64,000 nt of DNA from NCBI GenBank assembly GCA_049322755.1, contig JBMOQX010000005.1:1-64000 (forward strand), written 5' to 3'. The notes under the pieces are model-generated. The model saw only the letters and a program-made list of their open reading frames with translations, had not been told where the DNA came from and searched no databases. The translations under genes and the position numbers were made by a program. This document shows positions 1 through 7,922 of the stretch, one piece after another (the first letter of the stretch is position 1; each line of letters opens with the position of its first letter). This stretch comes from DATIUV01 sp049322755. Its GTDB lineage: Bacteria > Pseudomonadota > Gammaproteobacteria > Burkholderiales > UBA6910.

Positions 1-252
1 CGGCGCGGGCTTCGGCTCCGCCCTGGGCGGCGGGGGCGGCTCCGGTTCCGGCTTCGGCGGCGGTGCCACCGCCTTCGGCGGCGACGGTTGCGGCGGCAGA
101 TCGCTCCACAGTTGCACCGAGGTGGCCTGCGGGATGTCCGCGCGCCAGCTCACGCCGATCATCAGGAACACCAGGAAGGCGATGTGCACCCCCAGCGCCA
201 GCAGCGCCGAGGGCAGCTTCCCGGGTTCGTTCCTTTCGATGGCTGGATTCAT
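1..252 (-). CDS. tolA: TolA, N-terminal fragment (cut by window edge)
   Basis: The first 84 codons of a protein that continues beyond base 1. After a short cytoplasmic start (MNPAIERNEPGKL) there is one hydrophobic segment (about residues 14-33), then a stretch dominated by Pro, Glu, Lys and Ala. This matches TolA, the inner-membrane-anchored periplasmic rod of the Tol-Pal envelope system that TolQ/TolR energise with proton-motive force. Placement directly after tolQ and tolR on the same strand, with a 67-bp gap, supports the name. The C-terminal domain that would contact TolB/Pal is not visible. A TonB-like protein is the only real alternative and is less likely in this context. Confidence 0.85.
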   Translation of the reverse strand, partial: MNPAIERNEPGKLPSALLALGVHIAFLVFLMIGVSWRADIPQATSVQLWSDLPPQPSPPKAVAPPPKPEPEPPPPPRAEPKPAP

Positions 253-319
253 CGGAACCGCGGCGGCGAACCGCGCCGCCCGCCTTCCTGCGACCGGCGC
301 CGGACTGGCGGGTTCGCGC

Positions 320-745
320 TCAACTGCCGGCGGGGCGGGCCAGCAGGCCGACGCGCTTGACCCCCTCCCGCTCCAGGATGTCCAGCACCTTGATCACTTC
401 CTCGTAGCGCACGTCCTTGTCGCCCGCGATCACCACGCCCTGCTCCGGGTTGCGCGCCTGCTTCTCCTTGAGCAGGTTCACCAGTTCCCCGCGGCTGGTG
501 TCGGTGAGCGAGCCCGGCTGCGCCCGGTCGCGCCAGGCCAGCGCGCCGTCCTTCTTGATCACCACCTCCACCGGCGCCACCGGCGGCTTCAGCGACTTGC
601 CCACCCGCGGCAGCTCGATCTGGCCGGGACTGATGAGCGGCGCCGCCACCATGAAGATGATCAGCAGCACCAGCATCACGTCGATGTAGGGCACGACGTT
701 GATCTGGGCCATCATGCGGCGGGAGGATCGGCGTTCCCAGGACAT
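320..745 (-). CDS. tolR: TolR, proton-channel subunit of Tol-Pal
   Basis: 141 residues, the normal size for ExbD/TolR proteins. A short cytoplasmic N-terminus precedes a single transmembrane helix (about residues 17-38) that carries the conserved aspartate (Asp22 in YIDVML) needed for proton-driven activity. The rest is a periplasmic domain with the ExbD/TolR fold (DGALAWRD, then a helix rich in K/E and AGDKDVRYEEVIKVLD). It works with TolQ to energise TolA during outer-membrane constriction. The gene starts 10 bp after tolQ ends, so the two are surely co-transcribed. Confidence 0.96.
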   Translation of the reverse strand: MSWERRSSRRMMAQINVVPYIDVMLVLLIIFMVAAPLISPGQIELPRVGKSLKPPVAPVEVVIKKDGALAWRDRAQPGSLTDTSRGELVNLLKEKQARNPEQGVVIAGDKDVRYEEVIKVLDILEREGVKRVGLLARPAGS

Positions 746-755
746 GGCGGCTCCT

Positions 756-1436
756 TCAGGCCTGGGCCTGGCGCTGCAGGATGTTGGAGAACTCCTCCAT
801 GAAGCTCTCGTAGCGGATCGCCAGGCGCTCGATGTCGCGGGCGTAGCGGTTGTACGCCACCACCGCGGGGATGGCGGCGAACAGACCCATGGCGGTGGCG
901 ATCAGCGCCTCGGCGATGCCGGGCGCGACGTGGGCGAGCGTCGCCTCCACCACGTTGGCCAGCCCGCGGAACGCGTTCATGATGCCCCACACCGTGCCGA
1001 ACAGGCCGACGTAGGGGCTCACCGAGCCCACCGTGGCGAGGAACGCCATGTGGGACTCGAGCCGGTCCATCTCGCGCTGGTAGGTGGCACGCATCGCGCG
1101 TCGGGTGCCTTCCATCGCCCCCACCACGTTCATGCCCGGCCGGCCCTTGTGCTTGGTGTACTCGCGGAATCCGGCCTCGAAGATGCGCTCCAGGCTGCCG
1201 GCGGTGTGGCGCGCGTTGACCGCCCCCTGGTAGAGCGTGGCGAGGTCGACGCCGCTCCAGAATTCCTTCTCGAACTCGTCCGCCTGCTGCGTGGCGTGCT
1301 TGATGGTGTACATCTTGCGGAAGATGTACCACCACGACATTAGCGACACCACCAGCAGCAGCGCCATCACCAGCTGCACCAGCAGGCTGGCCTGGCTGAC
1401 CAGGCCGATGAACGACAGATCCTGCGAGACTTGCAT
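756..1436 (-). CDS. tolQ: TolQ, inner-membrane channel subunit of Tol-Pal
   Basis: 226 residues with the TolQ/ExbB topology: one helix near the N-terminus (about 15-39), a large cytoplasmic loop, and two helices (about 130-156 and 172-195). The second and third helices include the typical GSVSPYVGLFGTVWGIM and GIAEALIATAMGLFAAIPAV motifs. TolQ forms the pore that, with TolR, couples the proton gradient to TolA movement at the division site. The gene sits between ybgC and tolR in the standard proteobacterial order ybgC-tolQ-tolR-tolA. Confidence 0.97.
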   Translation of the reverse strand: MQVSQDLSFIGLVSQASLLVQLVMALLLVVSLMSWWYIFRKMYTIKHATQQADEFEKEFWSGVDLATLYQGAVNARHTAGSLERIFEAGFREYTKHKGRPGMNVVGAMEGTRRAMRATYQREMDRLESHMAFLATVGSVSPYVGLFGTVWGIMNAFRGLANVVEATLAHVAPGIAEALIATAMGLFAAIPAVVAYNRYARDIERLAIRYESFMEEFSNILQRQAQA

Positions 1437-1490
1437 TCGTTCTCCCTAGATCAACATGCGGCGGCAGCGCGGACTCCGGCGGCGCAAAGC

Positions 1491-1916
1491 TCAAACCCCG
1501 CCCAGCAGCACGCGCAACGCCGGCGGCACGCCCACGGGCCTGAACGTGCCGGCGTCGACGCAGGCCAGCTCGACATCCGCTTCGACCAGGATCTCGCCGC
1601 CGCGTTTGACCGCCTGTTCCACCTGCACCCGGCTGCGGCCCAGCGCCGCGAGCCGGACCGAAACGTGCAGCAGGTCGTCGAGCCGCGCCGGGCGCCGGAA
1701 CGCCAGTGACAGCGAGCGTACGACGAAGATCACGCCCAGCCGGCCGGCCAGGTCGAGGCAGCCGTAGCCCAGGTCGCGCAGCCACTCGTAGCGGGCGCGC
1801 TCGCAGAAATCCAGGTAGCGGCTGTGATAGACGACGCCGCCGGCGTCGGTGTCCTGGTAGTAAACGCGCAGCGCCAGCACGTAGGGCGCGCCGGCGGCGT
1901 GCGCCACGGCTTTCAT
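1491..1916 (-). CDS. ybgC: Tol-Pal-associated acyl-CoA thioesterase
   Basis: A 141-residue single hot-dog-fold protein. The N-terminal YYQDTDAGGVVYHSRYLDFCERAR block is the YbgC signature, with the catalytic aspartate in DTDAGG and the adjacent His/Tyr. Family members hydrolyse short acyl-CoA thioesters and have been linked to phospholipid metabolism. The gene normally heads the tol-pal operon, as here. The gap to tolQ is 54 bp. The physiological substrate cannot be read from the sequence. Confidence 0.94.
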   Translation of the reverse strand: MKAVAHAAGAPYVLALRVYYQDTDAGGVVYHSRYLDFCERARYEWLRDLGYGCLDLAGRLGVIFVVRSLSLAFRRPARLDDLLHVSVRLAALGRSRVQVEQAVKRGGEILVEADVELACVDAGTFRPVGVPPALRVLLGGV

Positions 1917-1947
1917 GGGCGCGGGCCCCGCGCGCGGGAGCGCGGCC

Positions 1948-2991
1948 TCACGCCGGGTCTTCCCACAGGTCGTTGGTGAGCGCGCTGCGCGGCGGCGCCA
2001 TGCCGAAGTGCTGGTACGCCATCACGGTGGCCATGCGGCCGCGCGGCGTGCGCTTCAGGTAGCCCTGCTGGATCAGGAACGGCTCCAGCACGTCCTCGAT
2101 GGTGTCGCGCTCCTCGCCGATGGCGGCGGCGAGGCTGTCCAGGCCCACCGGTCCGCCGCCGAACTTCTCCATCACGGTGGCGAGCAGCTTGCGGTCCATG
2201 AGGTCGAGGCCGATGGGATCGACGTCCAGCATGGTGAGCGCCGCGTCGGCCACCGGCCTGGTGACGCGGCCGTCGGCCTTCACTTCCGCGAAGTCGCGCA
2301 CCCGCCGCAGCAGGCGATTGGCGATGCGCGGCGTGCCGCGCGAGCGGCGCGCGATCTCGAACGCGCCGTCGCGCTCGATGGCGACGTTGAGCAGCGACGC
2401 CGAGCGCGTCACGATCCGGGTCAGCTCGTCGGCGGTGTAGAACTCGAGTCGCGAGACGATGCCGAAGCGGTCGCGCAGGGGGTTGGTCAGCATGCCGGCG
2501 CGGGTGGTGGCGCCCACCAGCGTAAACGGCGGCAGGTCGAGCTTGACCGAGCGCGCTGCCGGCCCCTCGCCGATCATGATGTCGATCTGGTAGTCCTCCA
2601 GCGCGGGGTAGAGGATCTCCTCCACCACCGGCGAGAGGCGATGGATCTCGTCGATGAAGAGGACATCCTTGGGCTCCAGGTTGGTGAGCAGCGCCGCCAG
2701 GTCGCCGGCGCGCTCCAGCACCGGGCCCGAGGTGTGGCGCAGGTTCACCCCCATCTCGCGCGCGACGATGTGCGCCAGCGTGGTCTTGCCCAGCCCCGGC
2801 GGCCCGAACAGCAGCACGTGGTCCAGCGCCTCGCCGCGGTTGCGGGCGGCGGCGATGAAGATCTCCAGCTGCTCGCGCACCTTGGTCTGGCCGACGTACT
2901 CCAGCAGCGCGCGCGGCCGCAGCGCCTTCTCCAGCGCCTCTTCCTGGGGCGAGGCCGGGGCCGATGCGATGATGCGGTCGGTTTCGATCAC
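1948..2991 (-). CDS. ruvB: RuvB, Holliday junction branch-migration ATPase
   Basis: 347 residues, full family length. It has an AAA+ ATPase core with Walker A at about residues 63-71 (GPPGLGKTT), Walker B FIDEIHRL, the sensor motif GATTRAGML, and a C-terminal winged-helix domain ending in a basic segment (LKRTPRGRMATVMAYQHFG). It forms hexameric rings that pull DNA through the RuvA-bound junction. It lies 91 bp after ruvA in ruvC-ruvA-ruvB. No LexA-type SOS box was recognised in front of the cluster, so damage induction is not supported by what I can see. Confidence 0.98.
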   Translation of the reverse strand: MIETDRIIASAPASPQEEALEKALRPRALLEYVGQTKVREQLEIFIAAARNRGEALDHVLLFGPPGLGKTTLAHIVAREMGVNLRHTSGPVLERAGDLAALLTNLEPKDVLFIDEIHRLSPVVEEILYPALEDYQIDIMIGEGPAARSVKLDLPPFTLVGATTRAGMLTNPLRDRFGIVSRLEFYTADELTRIVTRSASLLNVAIERDGAFEIARRSRGTPRIANRLLRRVRDFAEVKADGRVTRPVADAALTMLDVDPIGLDLMDRKLLATVMEKFGGGPVGLDSLAAAIGEERDTIEDVLEPFLIQQGYLKRTPRGRMATVMAYQHFGMAPPRSALTNDLWEDPA

Positions 2992-3082
2992 GAAGGAGTT
3001 GAACGGGCGGGTACGCGAATCGGGTTGGTGATGGCGCCTCCCGGCGGGGGCGGCGATCGCGATACGGTGCAGTGTCCGGGCG

Positions 3083-3664
3083 TCACGCCTTGGATAGCAG
3101 CTTCAGCGCCCGGCGGATGCCTTCGGCCACCGACGCGTCGGCGTCGAGCTGGCCGAGAGCCCAGGACGCTTCGCGCTCATTATAGCCGAGGGCGATGAGC
3201 GCATTCACGATGTCGCCGCCCGGCGACACGGCGGACGGCGCGGCGGCGGCGGCGGCGCCGTCGCCCTTGAGCTTGTCCCTGAGCTCCAGCAGCAGGCGCT
3301 CGGCGGTCTTCTTGCCGATGCCGGGGACCTTGGTGAGCCGCCCGGTGTCCTGCGCCGCCACCGCCTGGCGCAGGTCGGCGACGCTCATGCCCGAGAGCAC
3401 CGCCAGCGCGGTGCGCGCGCCGATACCGGCGATCTTGAGCAGCTGGCGGAACAGCGCGCGCTCGGCCTCGGTGGCGAAGCCGTAGAGCTGGTGAGCGTCT
3501 TCCCGCACCAGCAGGTGCGTGAACAGCGTCACCGGCGCGCCGGTGGCCGGCAGCTGGTAGAACGTGCTCATCGGCACGTCCACCTCGTAGCCCACGCCGT
3601 GGGCATCCACCAGCACCATCGGCGGGCGCTTCTCCAGCAGCGTGCCCTGGATTCGTCCGATCAT
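3083..3664 (-). CDS. ruvA: RuvA, Holliday junction DNA-binding protein
   Basis: 193 residues. I chose the ATG that gives MIGRIQGTLLEKRPP, the normal RuvA N-terminus; a longer frame upstream lies inside ruvC and has no family similarity. The OB-fold domain comes first, then two helix-hairpin-helix motifs (FRQLLKIAGIGARTALAVLSG and LTKVPGIGKKTAERLLLEL), an Ala-rich linker, and the C-terminal domain III that binds RuvB. It binds four-way junctions as a tetramer. The start codon overlaps the ruvC stop as ATGA, indicating translational coupling. Confidence 0.97.
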   Translation of the reverse strand: MIGRIQGTLLEKRPPMVLVDAHGVGYEVDVPMSTFYQLPATGAPVTLFTHLLVREDAHQLYGFATEAERALFRQLLKIAGIGARTALAVLSGMSVADLRQAVAAQDTGRLTKVPGIGKKTAERLLLELRDKLKGDGAAAAAAPSAVSPGGDIVNALIALGYNEREASWALGQLDADASVAEGIRRALKLLSKA

Positions 3665-4179
3665 CGCAGCCTTCCCCGCCGCATCCTGAAGCCGCGCGTT
3701 TCCAGGCCGCCGAGCCCGAGCCCGCCGTGAGCGTGGCAGATGGCGCACGCGAGCGCGTCGGCGGCGTCGGCGCCGGGATGGCCGGGCAGCGTCAGCAGGC
3801 GCTTCACCATCTCCTGCACCTGGTCCTTGGTGGCGTGGCCGTTGCCCACCACCGCCTGCTTCACCTGCAGCGCCGTGTACTCGGCCACCGGCAGGCCCTG
3901 GGCGACCGCGGCGCAGATCGCGGCGCCGCGGGCCTGGCCCAGCAGCAGCGTGGAACGGGGATTCACGTTGACGAACACCTCCTCCACCGCCACCTGCTGC
4001 GGCCGGTACTGGGCGATCACTTCCTGCAGGCCCTGGAGGATGGTGCGCAGCCGCGCCGGCAGATCGCCCTGGGCGGTGCGGATGCAGCCGCTCGCCACGT
4101 ACGCCAGCAACTGGCCCGACCGGTCGAGCACGCCGAAGCCGGTGACCTGCAGCCCGGGGTCCACCCCCAGGATGCGCAG
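3661..4179 (-). CDS. ruvC: RuvC, Holliday junction endonuclease (probable CTG start)
   Basis: RNase H-fold resolvase that cuts junctions moved by RuvAB. With a CTG start at 4179 the protein is 172 residues and begins MRILGVDPGL, exactly like the family (usual length about 173). That puts the catalytic residues in their usual places: Asp7, Glu66 (VEEVFVNVNP), and the acidic pair in the GADAADALA segment. No ATG or GTG is available upstream in this frame. The first conventional codon is a GTG at 4164, which would begin at residue 6 and remove the first beta-strand. The gene follows yebC by 19 bp with no clear Shine-Dalgarno sequence, and its stop overlaps the ruvA start. Identity is certain; the start codon is inferred. 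Confidence 0.93.
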   Translation of the reverse strand: MRILGVDPGLQVTGFGVLDRSGQLLAYVASGCIRTAQGDLPARLRTILQGLQEVIAQYRPQQVAVEEVFVNVNPRSTLLLGQARGAAICAAVAQGLPVAEYTALQVKQAVVGNGHATKDQVQEMVKRLLTLPGHPGADAADALACAICHAHGGLGLGGLETRGFRMRRGRLR

Positions 4180-4198
4180 GGCGCCGGCGGGGCGCGCG

Positions 4199-4924
4199 TC
4201 AGTCGTCGAGGCTGGCAGTGGTGTAGACCTCTTGCACGTCGTCCACGCTTTCGAGCGCGTCCAACAGCCTGCGCATCCGGGCGGCGTCCTCGCCCGTGAG
4301 CTCGACCTCGGTGGCGGCGCGCATCGTCACCTCCGCCGCCGCCGGCCTCAACCCGGCTTGCGCCATCCGCGACTTCACCGTCTCGAAGTCCCCCGGCGCC
4401 GTGATCACCTCGATGGAGCCGTCCGCGTTGCTGATGACGTCCTCGGCGCCGGCCTCCAGCGCGGCTTCCATGACCTTGTTCTCGTCGGTGCCGGGCGCGA
4501 ACACCAGCTGGCCGCAGTGCTTGAACAGGTACGCCACCGAGCCGTCGGTGCCGAGATTGCCGCCGTGCTTGGTGAAGGCGTGGCGCACTTCGGCCACCGT
4601 GCGGGCGCGGTTGTCGGTCATGCAGTCCACCATCACCGCCGCGCCGCCGATGCCGTACCCCTCGTAGCGGATTTCCTCGTAACTCACGCCTTCCAGCTCG
4701 CCGGTGCCGCGCTTGATGGCGCGCTCGATGTTGTCCGCCGGCATGTTCTCGGCCTTGGCCTTGTCGATGGCCAGCCGCAGCCGCGCGTTGAAAGCCGGGT
4801 CACCCCCGCCCTCCCGCGCCGCCACCGTGATCTCACGCGTGAGCTTGGTGAAGATCGCCCCGCGCTTGGCGTCCTGGCGCCCCTTGCGGTGCTGGATGTT
4901 GGCCCATTTGCTGTGTCCTGCCAT
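4199..4924 (-). CDS. yebC: YebC/TACO1 family regulator or ribosome-rescue factor
   Basis: 241 residues starting MAGHSKWANIQHRKGRQDAKRG, the invariant YebC N-terminus, followed by the three-domain TACO1 fold (GGNLGTDGSVAYLF, MEAALEAGAEDV and EVYTTASL are recognisable). The family has been described as DNA-binding regulators and, in more recent work, as factors that relieve ribosome stalling at proline-rich stretches. It is the first gene of the yebC-ruvC-ruvA-ruvB run, and its promoter must lie in the 80-bp gap shared with the divergent HerA-like gene. Confidence 0.95.
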   Translation of the reverse strand: MAGHSKWANIQHRKGRQDAKRGAIFTKLTREITVAAREGGGDPAFNARLRLAIDKAKAENMPADNIERAIKRGTGELEGVSYEEIRYEGYGIGGAAVMVDCMTDNRARTVAEVRHAFTKHGGNLGTDGSVAYLFKHCGQLVFAPGTDENKVMEAALEAGAEDVISNADGSIEVITAPGDFETVKSRMAQAGLRPAAAEVTMRAATEVELTGEDAARMRRLLDALESVDDVQEVYTTASLDD

Positions 4925-4960
4925 GGATTTCGACGCCGTTCCAATGCGCTGTTTTTAATC

Positions 4961-4980
4961 GGCGAATGGTACCATTTGCC
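4961..4980. promoter_or_regulatory. 20-bp inverted repeat between divergent genes
   Basis: GGCGAATGGTACCATTTGCC is a palindrome with nine of ten complementary pairs and a perfect 12-bp core. It sits in the only non-coding space between yebC (leftward) and the HerA-like gene (rightward). Position and symmetry suit an operator for a dimeric regulator or overlapping divergent promoters. The regulator is unknown. Confidence 0.4.
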
Positions 4981-5004
4981 GGAATCCACGAGGAATCTCC
5001 CGCC

Positions 5005-6516
5005 ATGGCCGAACCCCTGCTCGTCGCCAAGTCCGGCAACATCGAAATCGCGCTCCTGCCGAAAATGGCCAACCGCCACGGCCTGGTCACCGGCGCCACC
5101 GGCACCGGCAAGACCGTGACGCTGCAGACGCTGGCGCAGGGCTTCAGCCGCATGGGCGTGCCGGTGTTCCTGGCCGACGTGAAAGGCGACCTCTCCGGCA
5201 TCAGCCGGCCCGGCGGGTCCAACAAGAAAGTCGCGGAACGGGTCGAACTGCTCAAGCTCGAAGGCTTCGAGTACGCCGGCTGCCCGGTGGTGTTCTGGGA
5301 CGTCTTCGGCGAGCAGGGCCACCCGGTGCGCTCCACCATCTCCGAGATGGGCCCGCTGCTGCTGGGGCGGATGCTCAACCTCAACGATACTCAGCAGGGC
5401 GTGCTCACCCTGGCGTTCAAGATCGCCGACGACGCCGGCATGCTGCTCCTGGACCTGAAGGACCTGCGGGCAATGCTCAACTTCGTCGGCGAGAACGCCA
5501 GGAGCTTCACCACCGAGTACGGCAACATCTCCGCCGCCAGCGTCGGCGCGATCCAGCGCGGGCTGTTGCAGCTGGAGCACGAGGGCGGCGAGCGCGTGTT
5601 CGGCGAGCCGGCGCTCAACATCGACGACCTGATGCAGACCGAACGCGGCCAGGGCGTGGTCAACATCCTGGCGGCGGGCAAGCTGATGAACTCGCCCAAG
5701 GTCTATGCCACGCTGCTGCTGTGGCTGCTCTCGGAGCTGTTCGAGAACCTGCCGGAAGTCGGCGACCCGGAGAAGCCGAAACTGGTGTTCTTCTTCGACG
5801 AGGCCCATCTGCTGTTCGACGACGCGCCGGCGGCGCTGCTGGACAAGATCGAGCAGGTGGTGCGCCTGATCCGCTCCAAGGGCGTCGGCGTCTATTTCGT
5901 CACCCAGAACCCGCTCGACATTCCCGACACGGTGCTGGCCCAGCTGGGCAACCGCGTGCAGCACGCGCTGCGGGCGTTCACGCCCCGCGACCAGAAGGCG
6001 GTGAAGGCCGCGGCCACCACCATGCGCGCCAACCCGGCGTTCGACACCGAGAAGGCCATCACCGAGCTGGGCGTCGGCGAGGCGCTGGTGTCGCTGCTGG
6101 ACGAGAAGGGGCGGCCCGGCGTGACCGAGCGTGCGTTCGTGGTGCCGCCGCCGAGCCAGCTGGGACCCGTCACCGCCGAGGAACGGGCGAAGCTCATCAA
6201 GGGCTCGGCGCTCTACGGCCATTACGAGAAGGCGGTGGACCGCGAATCCGCCTACGAGGTGCTGAAGGCCCGCGCCGAGCAGGCGGCCGCCGAGCAGGAG
6301 CAGGCCAGACCCGCCGCCAAACGCGGCAAGGCCGGGGAGCAATCCGGGCTCGGCGGATTGCTGGGGGGCATCCTGGGGGGCGGCGGAGGCCGGCGCCAGT
6401 CGACGCTGGAAGCGATGACCAAGAGCATCGCCCGTTCCGTGGGCTCGGAGCTGGGCCGGCAGATCTCCCGCGGCGTGCTGGGCGGGCTGCTGGGCGGCGG
6501 CACCCGCCGGCGCTGA
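5005..6516 (+). CDS. HerA/YjgR-type ATPase (DUF853 family)
   Basis: 503 residues from the ATG at 5005, preceded by AGGAA at 4991-4995; an in-frame ATG 39 bp earlier lacks a site. It is a P-loop ATPase of the HerA/VirD4 superfamily with Walker A GATGTGKT (about residues 30-37), Walker B LVFFFDEAHLLFDD (about 259-271), and the YFVTQNPLDIPDTVLAQLGNRVQHALRAFTPRDQKAVK block typical of YjgR. The last 70 residues are unusual: a charged Ala/Gln/Glu stretch and then glycine-rich repeats (GLGGLLGGILGGGGG). The biological role of this family is not established; DNA translocation is inferred from HerA. It stands opposite yebC and is followed 10 bp later by the transporter gene. Confidence 0.88.
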   Translation: MAEPLLVAKSGNIEIALLPKMANRHGLVTGATGTGKTVTLQTLAQGFSRMGVPVFLADVKGDLSGISRPGGSNKKVAERVELLKLEGFEYAGCPVVFWDVFGEQGHPVRSTISEMGPLLLGRMLNLNDTQQGVLTLAFKIADDAGMLLLDLKDLRAMLNFVGENARSFTTEYGNISAASVGAIQRGLLQLEHEGGERVFGEPALNIDDLMQTERGQGVVNILAAGKLMNSPKVYATLLLWLLSELFENLPEVGDPEKPKLVFFFDEAHLLFDDAPAALLDKIEQVVRLIRSKGVGVYFVTQNPLDIPDTVLAQLGNRVQHALRAFTPRDQKAVKAAATTMRANPAFDTEKAITELGVGEALVSLLDEKGRPGVTERAFVVPPPSQLGPVTAEERAKLIKGSALYGHYEKAVDRESAYEVLKARAEQAAAEQEQARPAAKRGKAGEQSGLGGLLGGILGGGGGRRQSTLEAMTKSIARSVGSELGRQISRGVLGGLLGGGTRRR

Positions 6517-6525
6517 GCCGCCGCC

Positions 6526-7449
6526 GTGGCAGCCGCGGGCGAGCCTGCGCGCGACGGCGCCGCGCCGGGGTTGCTGCTGGGCGCGCTGGCGGCGGTCGGT
6601 TTCTCCGGCAAGGCGGTGATCATCAAGCTCGCGTACGCCTACCCGGTGGATGCGGTCACCCTGCTGGCGCTGCGCATGCTGTTCTCGCTGCCGTTCTTCG
6701 CCGCCATGGCCGTCTGGTCGGGCCGCAACCCCGCCTATCGCATGCGGCGCTCGGACCGGATCGGCATCGTGGCGCTGGGCTTCCTCGGCTATTACCTGGC
6801 CAGCTATCTCGACTTCCTCGGCCTGCACTACATCTCCGCCGGCCTCGAACGCCTGATCCTGTTCCTCTATCCCACCATGGTGCTGATCCTCTCGGCGCTG
6901 GTGCTGCGCCAACCGATCACGCGGCTGCACCTGATGGCGCTGGCGCTTTCCTACGGCGGCATCGTGCTGGTATTCCTCGACAACCTGCGCCTGGGCGAGA
7001 GCGCGGGTGCCACCGCGCTGGGCAGCCTGCTGGTGTTCGGCAGCGCGCTGGCTTACGCCATCTACCTGGTGTGGGGCGGCGGCCTCATCACCCGGCTCGG
7101 CGCGGTGCGCTTCACCGCCTACGCCATGACCGTGGCGAGCTTTTTCTGCATTCTGCAGTTCCTGCTCACGCGACCGCTGTCGGCGCTGGCGCTGCCCGCG
7201 CCGGTGTACGGCTACAGCGTGCTGATGGCGATCCTCTGCACCGTCTTCCCGGTGTGGGCGGTGAGCGAGGCGATCCGCCGCGTCGGCGCGAGCCGGGTGG
7301 CGCTGGTGAGCGCCGTCGGGCCGGTGGCGACGATCTTTCTCGGCTACCTGTTTCTCGGCGAGCCGATCACCGTGATCCAGCTGGCCGGCGCCGCGCTGGT
7401 GCTGGCGGGGGTGGCAATGCTGAGCCTGAAGAAACAGCCCGCCGGCTGA
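6526..7449 (+). CDS. EamA/DMT-superfamily transporter
   Basis: 307 residues with a GTG start 10 bp after the preceding stop. About ten hydrophobic segments are arranged as two EamA repeats, the first ending near FLDNLRLGES and the second beginning at ATALGSLLVFGSALAYAIYLVWGG. The pattern YPTMVLILSALVLRQPITRLHLMALALSYGGIVLV is characteristic of drug/metabolite transporters. Substrate and direction cannot be predicted. It probably shares a transcript with the HerA-like ATPase and the HIT protein, although the three have no known functional link. Confidence 0.9.
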   Translation: MAAAGEPARDGAAPGLLLGALAAVGFSGKAVIIKLAYAYPVDAVTLLALRMLFSLPFFAAMAVWSGRNPAYRMRRSDRIGIVALGFLGYYLASYLDFLGLHYISAGLERLILFLYPTMVLILSALVLRQPITRLHLMALALSYGGIVLVFLDNLRLGESAGATALGSLLVFGSALAYAIYLVWGGGLITRLGAVRFTAYAMTVASFFCILQFLLTRPLSALALPAPVYGYSVLMAILCTVFPVWAVSEAIRRVGASRVALVSAVGPVATIFLGYLFLGEPITVIQLAGAALVLAGVAMLSLKKQPAG

Positions 7450-7469
7450 CGGCGGCGAAAGGAGCGACG

Positions 7470-7889
7470 ATGACCGATTGCGTGTTCTGCAGGATCGCGG
7501 CCGGCGGGATTCCGGCCAGCATGGTTTACGAGGACCAGCGCGTGCTGGCGTTCATGGACATCGGCCAGGTCAACCTGGGCCATGTGCTGGTGGCGACCCG
7601 CGCCCACATCGAGAACATCTACGGCCTCGGCGGCGAAGACGCCGCGGCGGTGTTCACCGCCGCCACCCGCATCGCGCAGGCGATCAAGCGCGAGACCGGC
7701 TGCGAGGGCCTCAACCTGTTCCAGGCCAATGAGGCGGCCGGATTCCAGACGGTGTTCCACTTCCACGTCCACGTGCTGCCGCGCTTCCTTAACGACGGGC
7801 TGGAAGTGAAATGGCCCTCGAGGAATCCGCCGCGGGCGGAGCTGGACGCGTGGGCGCAGCGGCTGCGCGCCGCGCTGGACCGGCAGTAA
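7470..7889 (+). CDS. HIT-family nucleotide hydrolase/transferase
   Basis: 139 residues. The C-terminal half carries the histidine triad HFHVHVLP (H-x-H-x-H), and the N-terminus has CVFCRIAAGGIPASMVYED, including the Cys pair of HIT zinc-binding members. Family proteins remove AMP or related groups from nucleotide adducts. GGAG at 7460-7463 is the ribosome-binding site for the ATG at 7470. The gene is convergent with the cyclic-nucleotide-binding protein, with only 33 bp between the two stops. Confidence 0.94.
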   Translation: MTDCVFCRIAAGGIPASMVYEDQRVLAFMDIGQVNLGHVLVATRAHIENIYGLGGEDAAAVFTAATRIAQAIKRETGCEGLNLFQANEAAGFQTVFHFHVHVLPRFLNDGLEVKWPSRNPPRAELDAWAQRLRAALDRQ

Positions 7890-7902
7890 GCCGCCGGCAC
7901 CC

Positions 7903-7922
7903 GGCCCGGCGGCGGCCGGGCC
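7903..7922. terminator. GC hairpin between convergent genes
   Basis: An 8-bp perfect stem (GGCCCGGC / GCCGGGCC) with a four-base GGCG loop fills most of the gap between the HIT gene stop and the stop of the leftward cyclic-nucleotide-binding gene. There is no T-run on either side, so it is at best a weak bidirectional terminator or a 3'-end stabiliser. Confidence 0.4.

Noticed and set aside
3665..3748. 28-codon N-terminal extension of ruvA
   Set aside because: It is the ruvC 3' end read in another frame; the standard RuvA start overlaps the ruvC stop as ATGA.
4684..6930. A 748-codon open frame on the minus strand
   Set aside because: Antisense to the HerA-like ATPase and part of yebC, with a composition typical of shadow frames (QHQRR-, GVEQHRL-like) and no family similarity.
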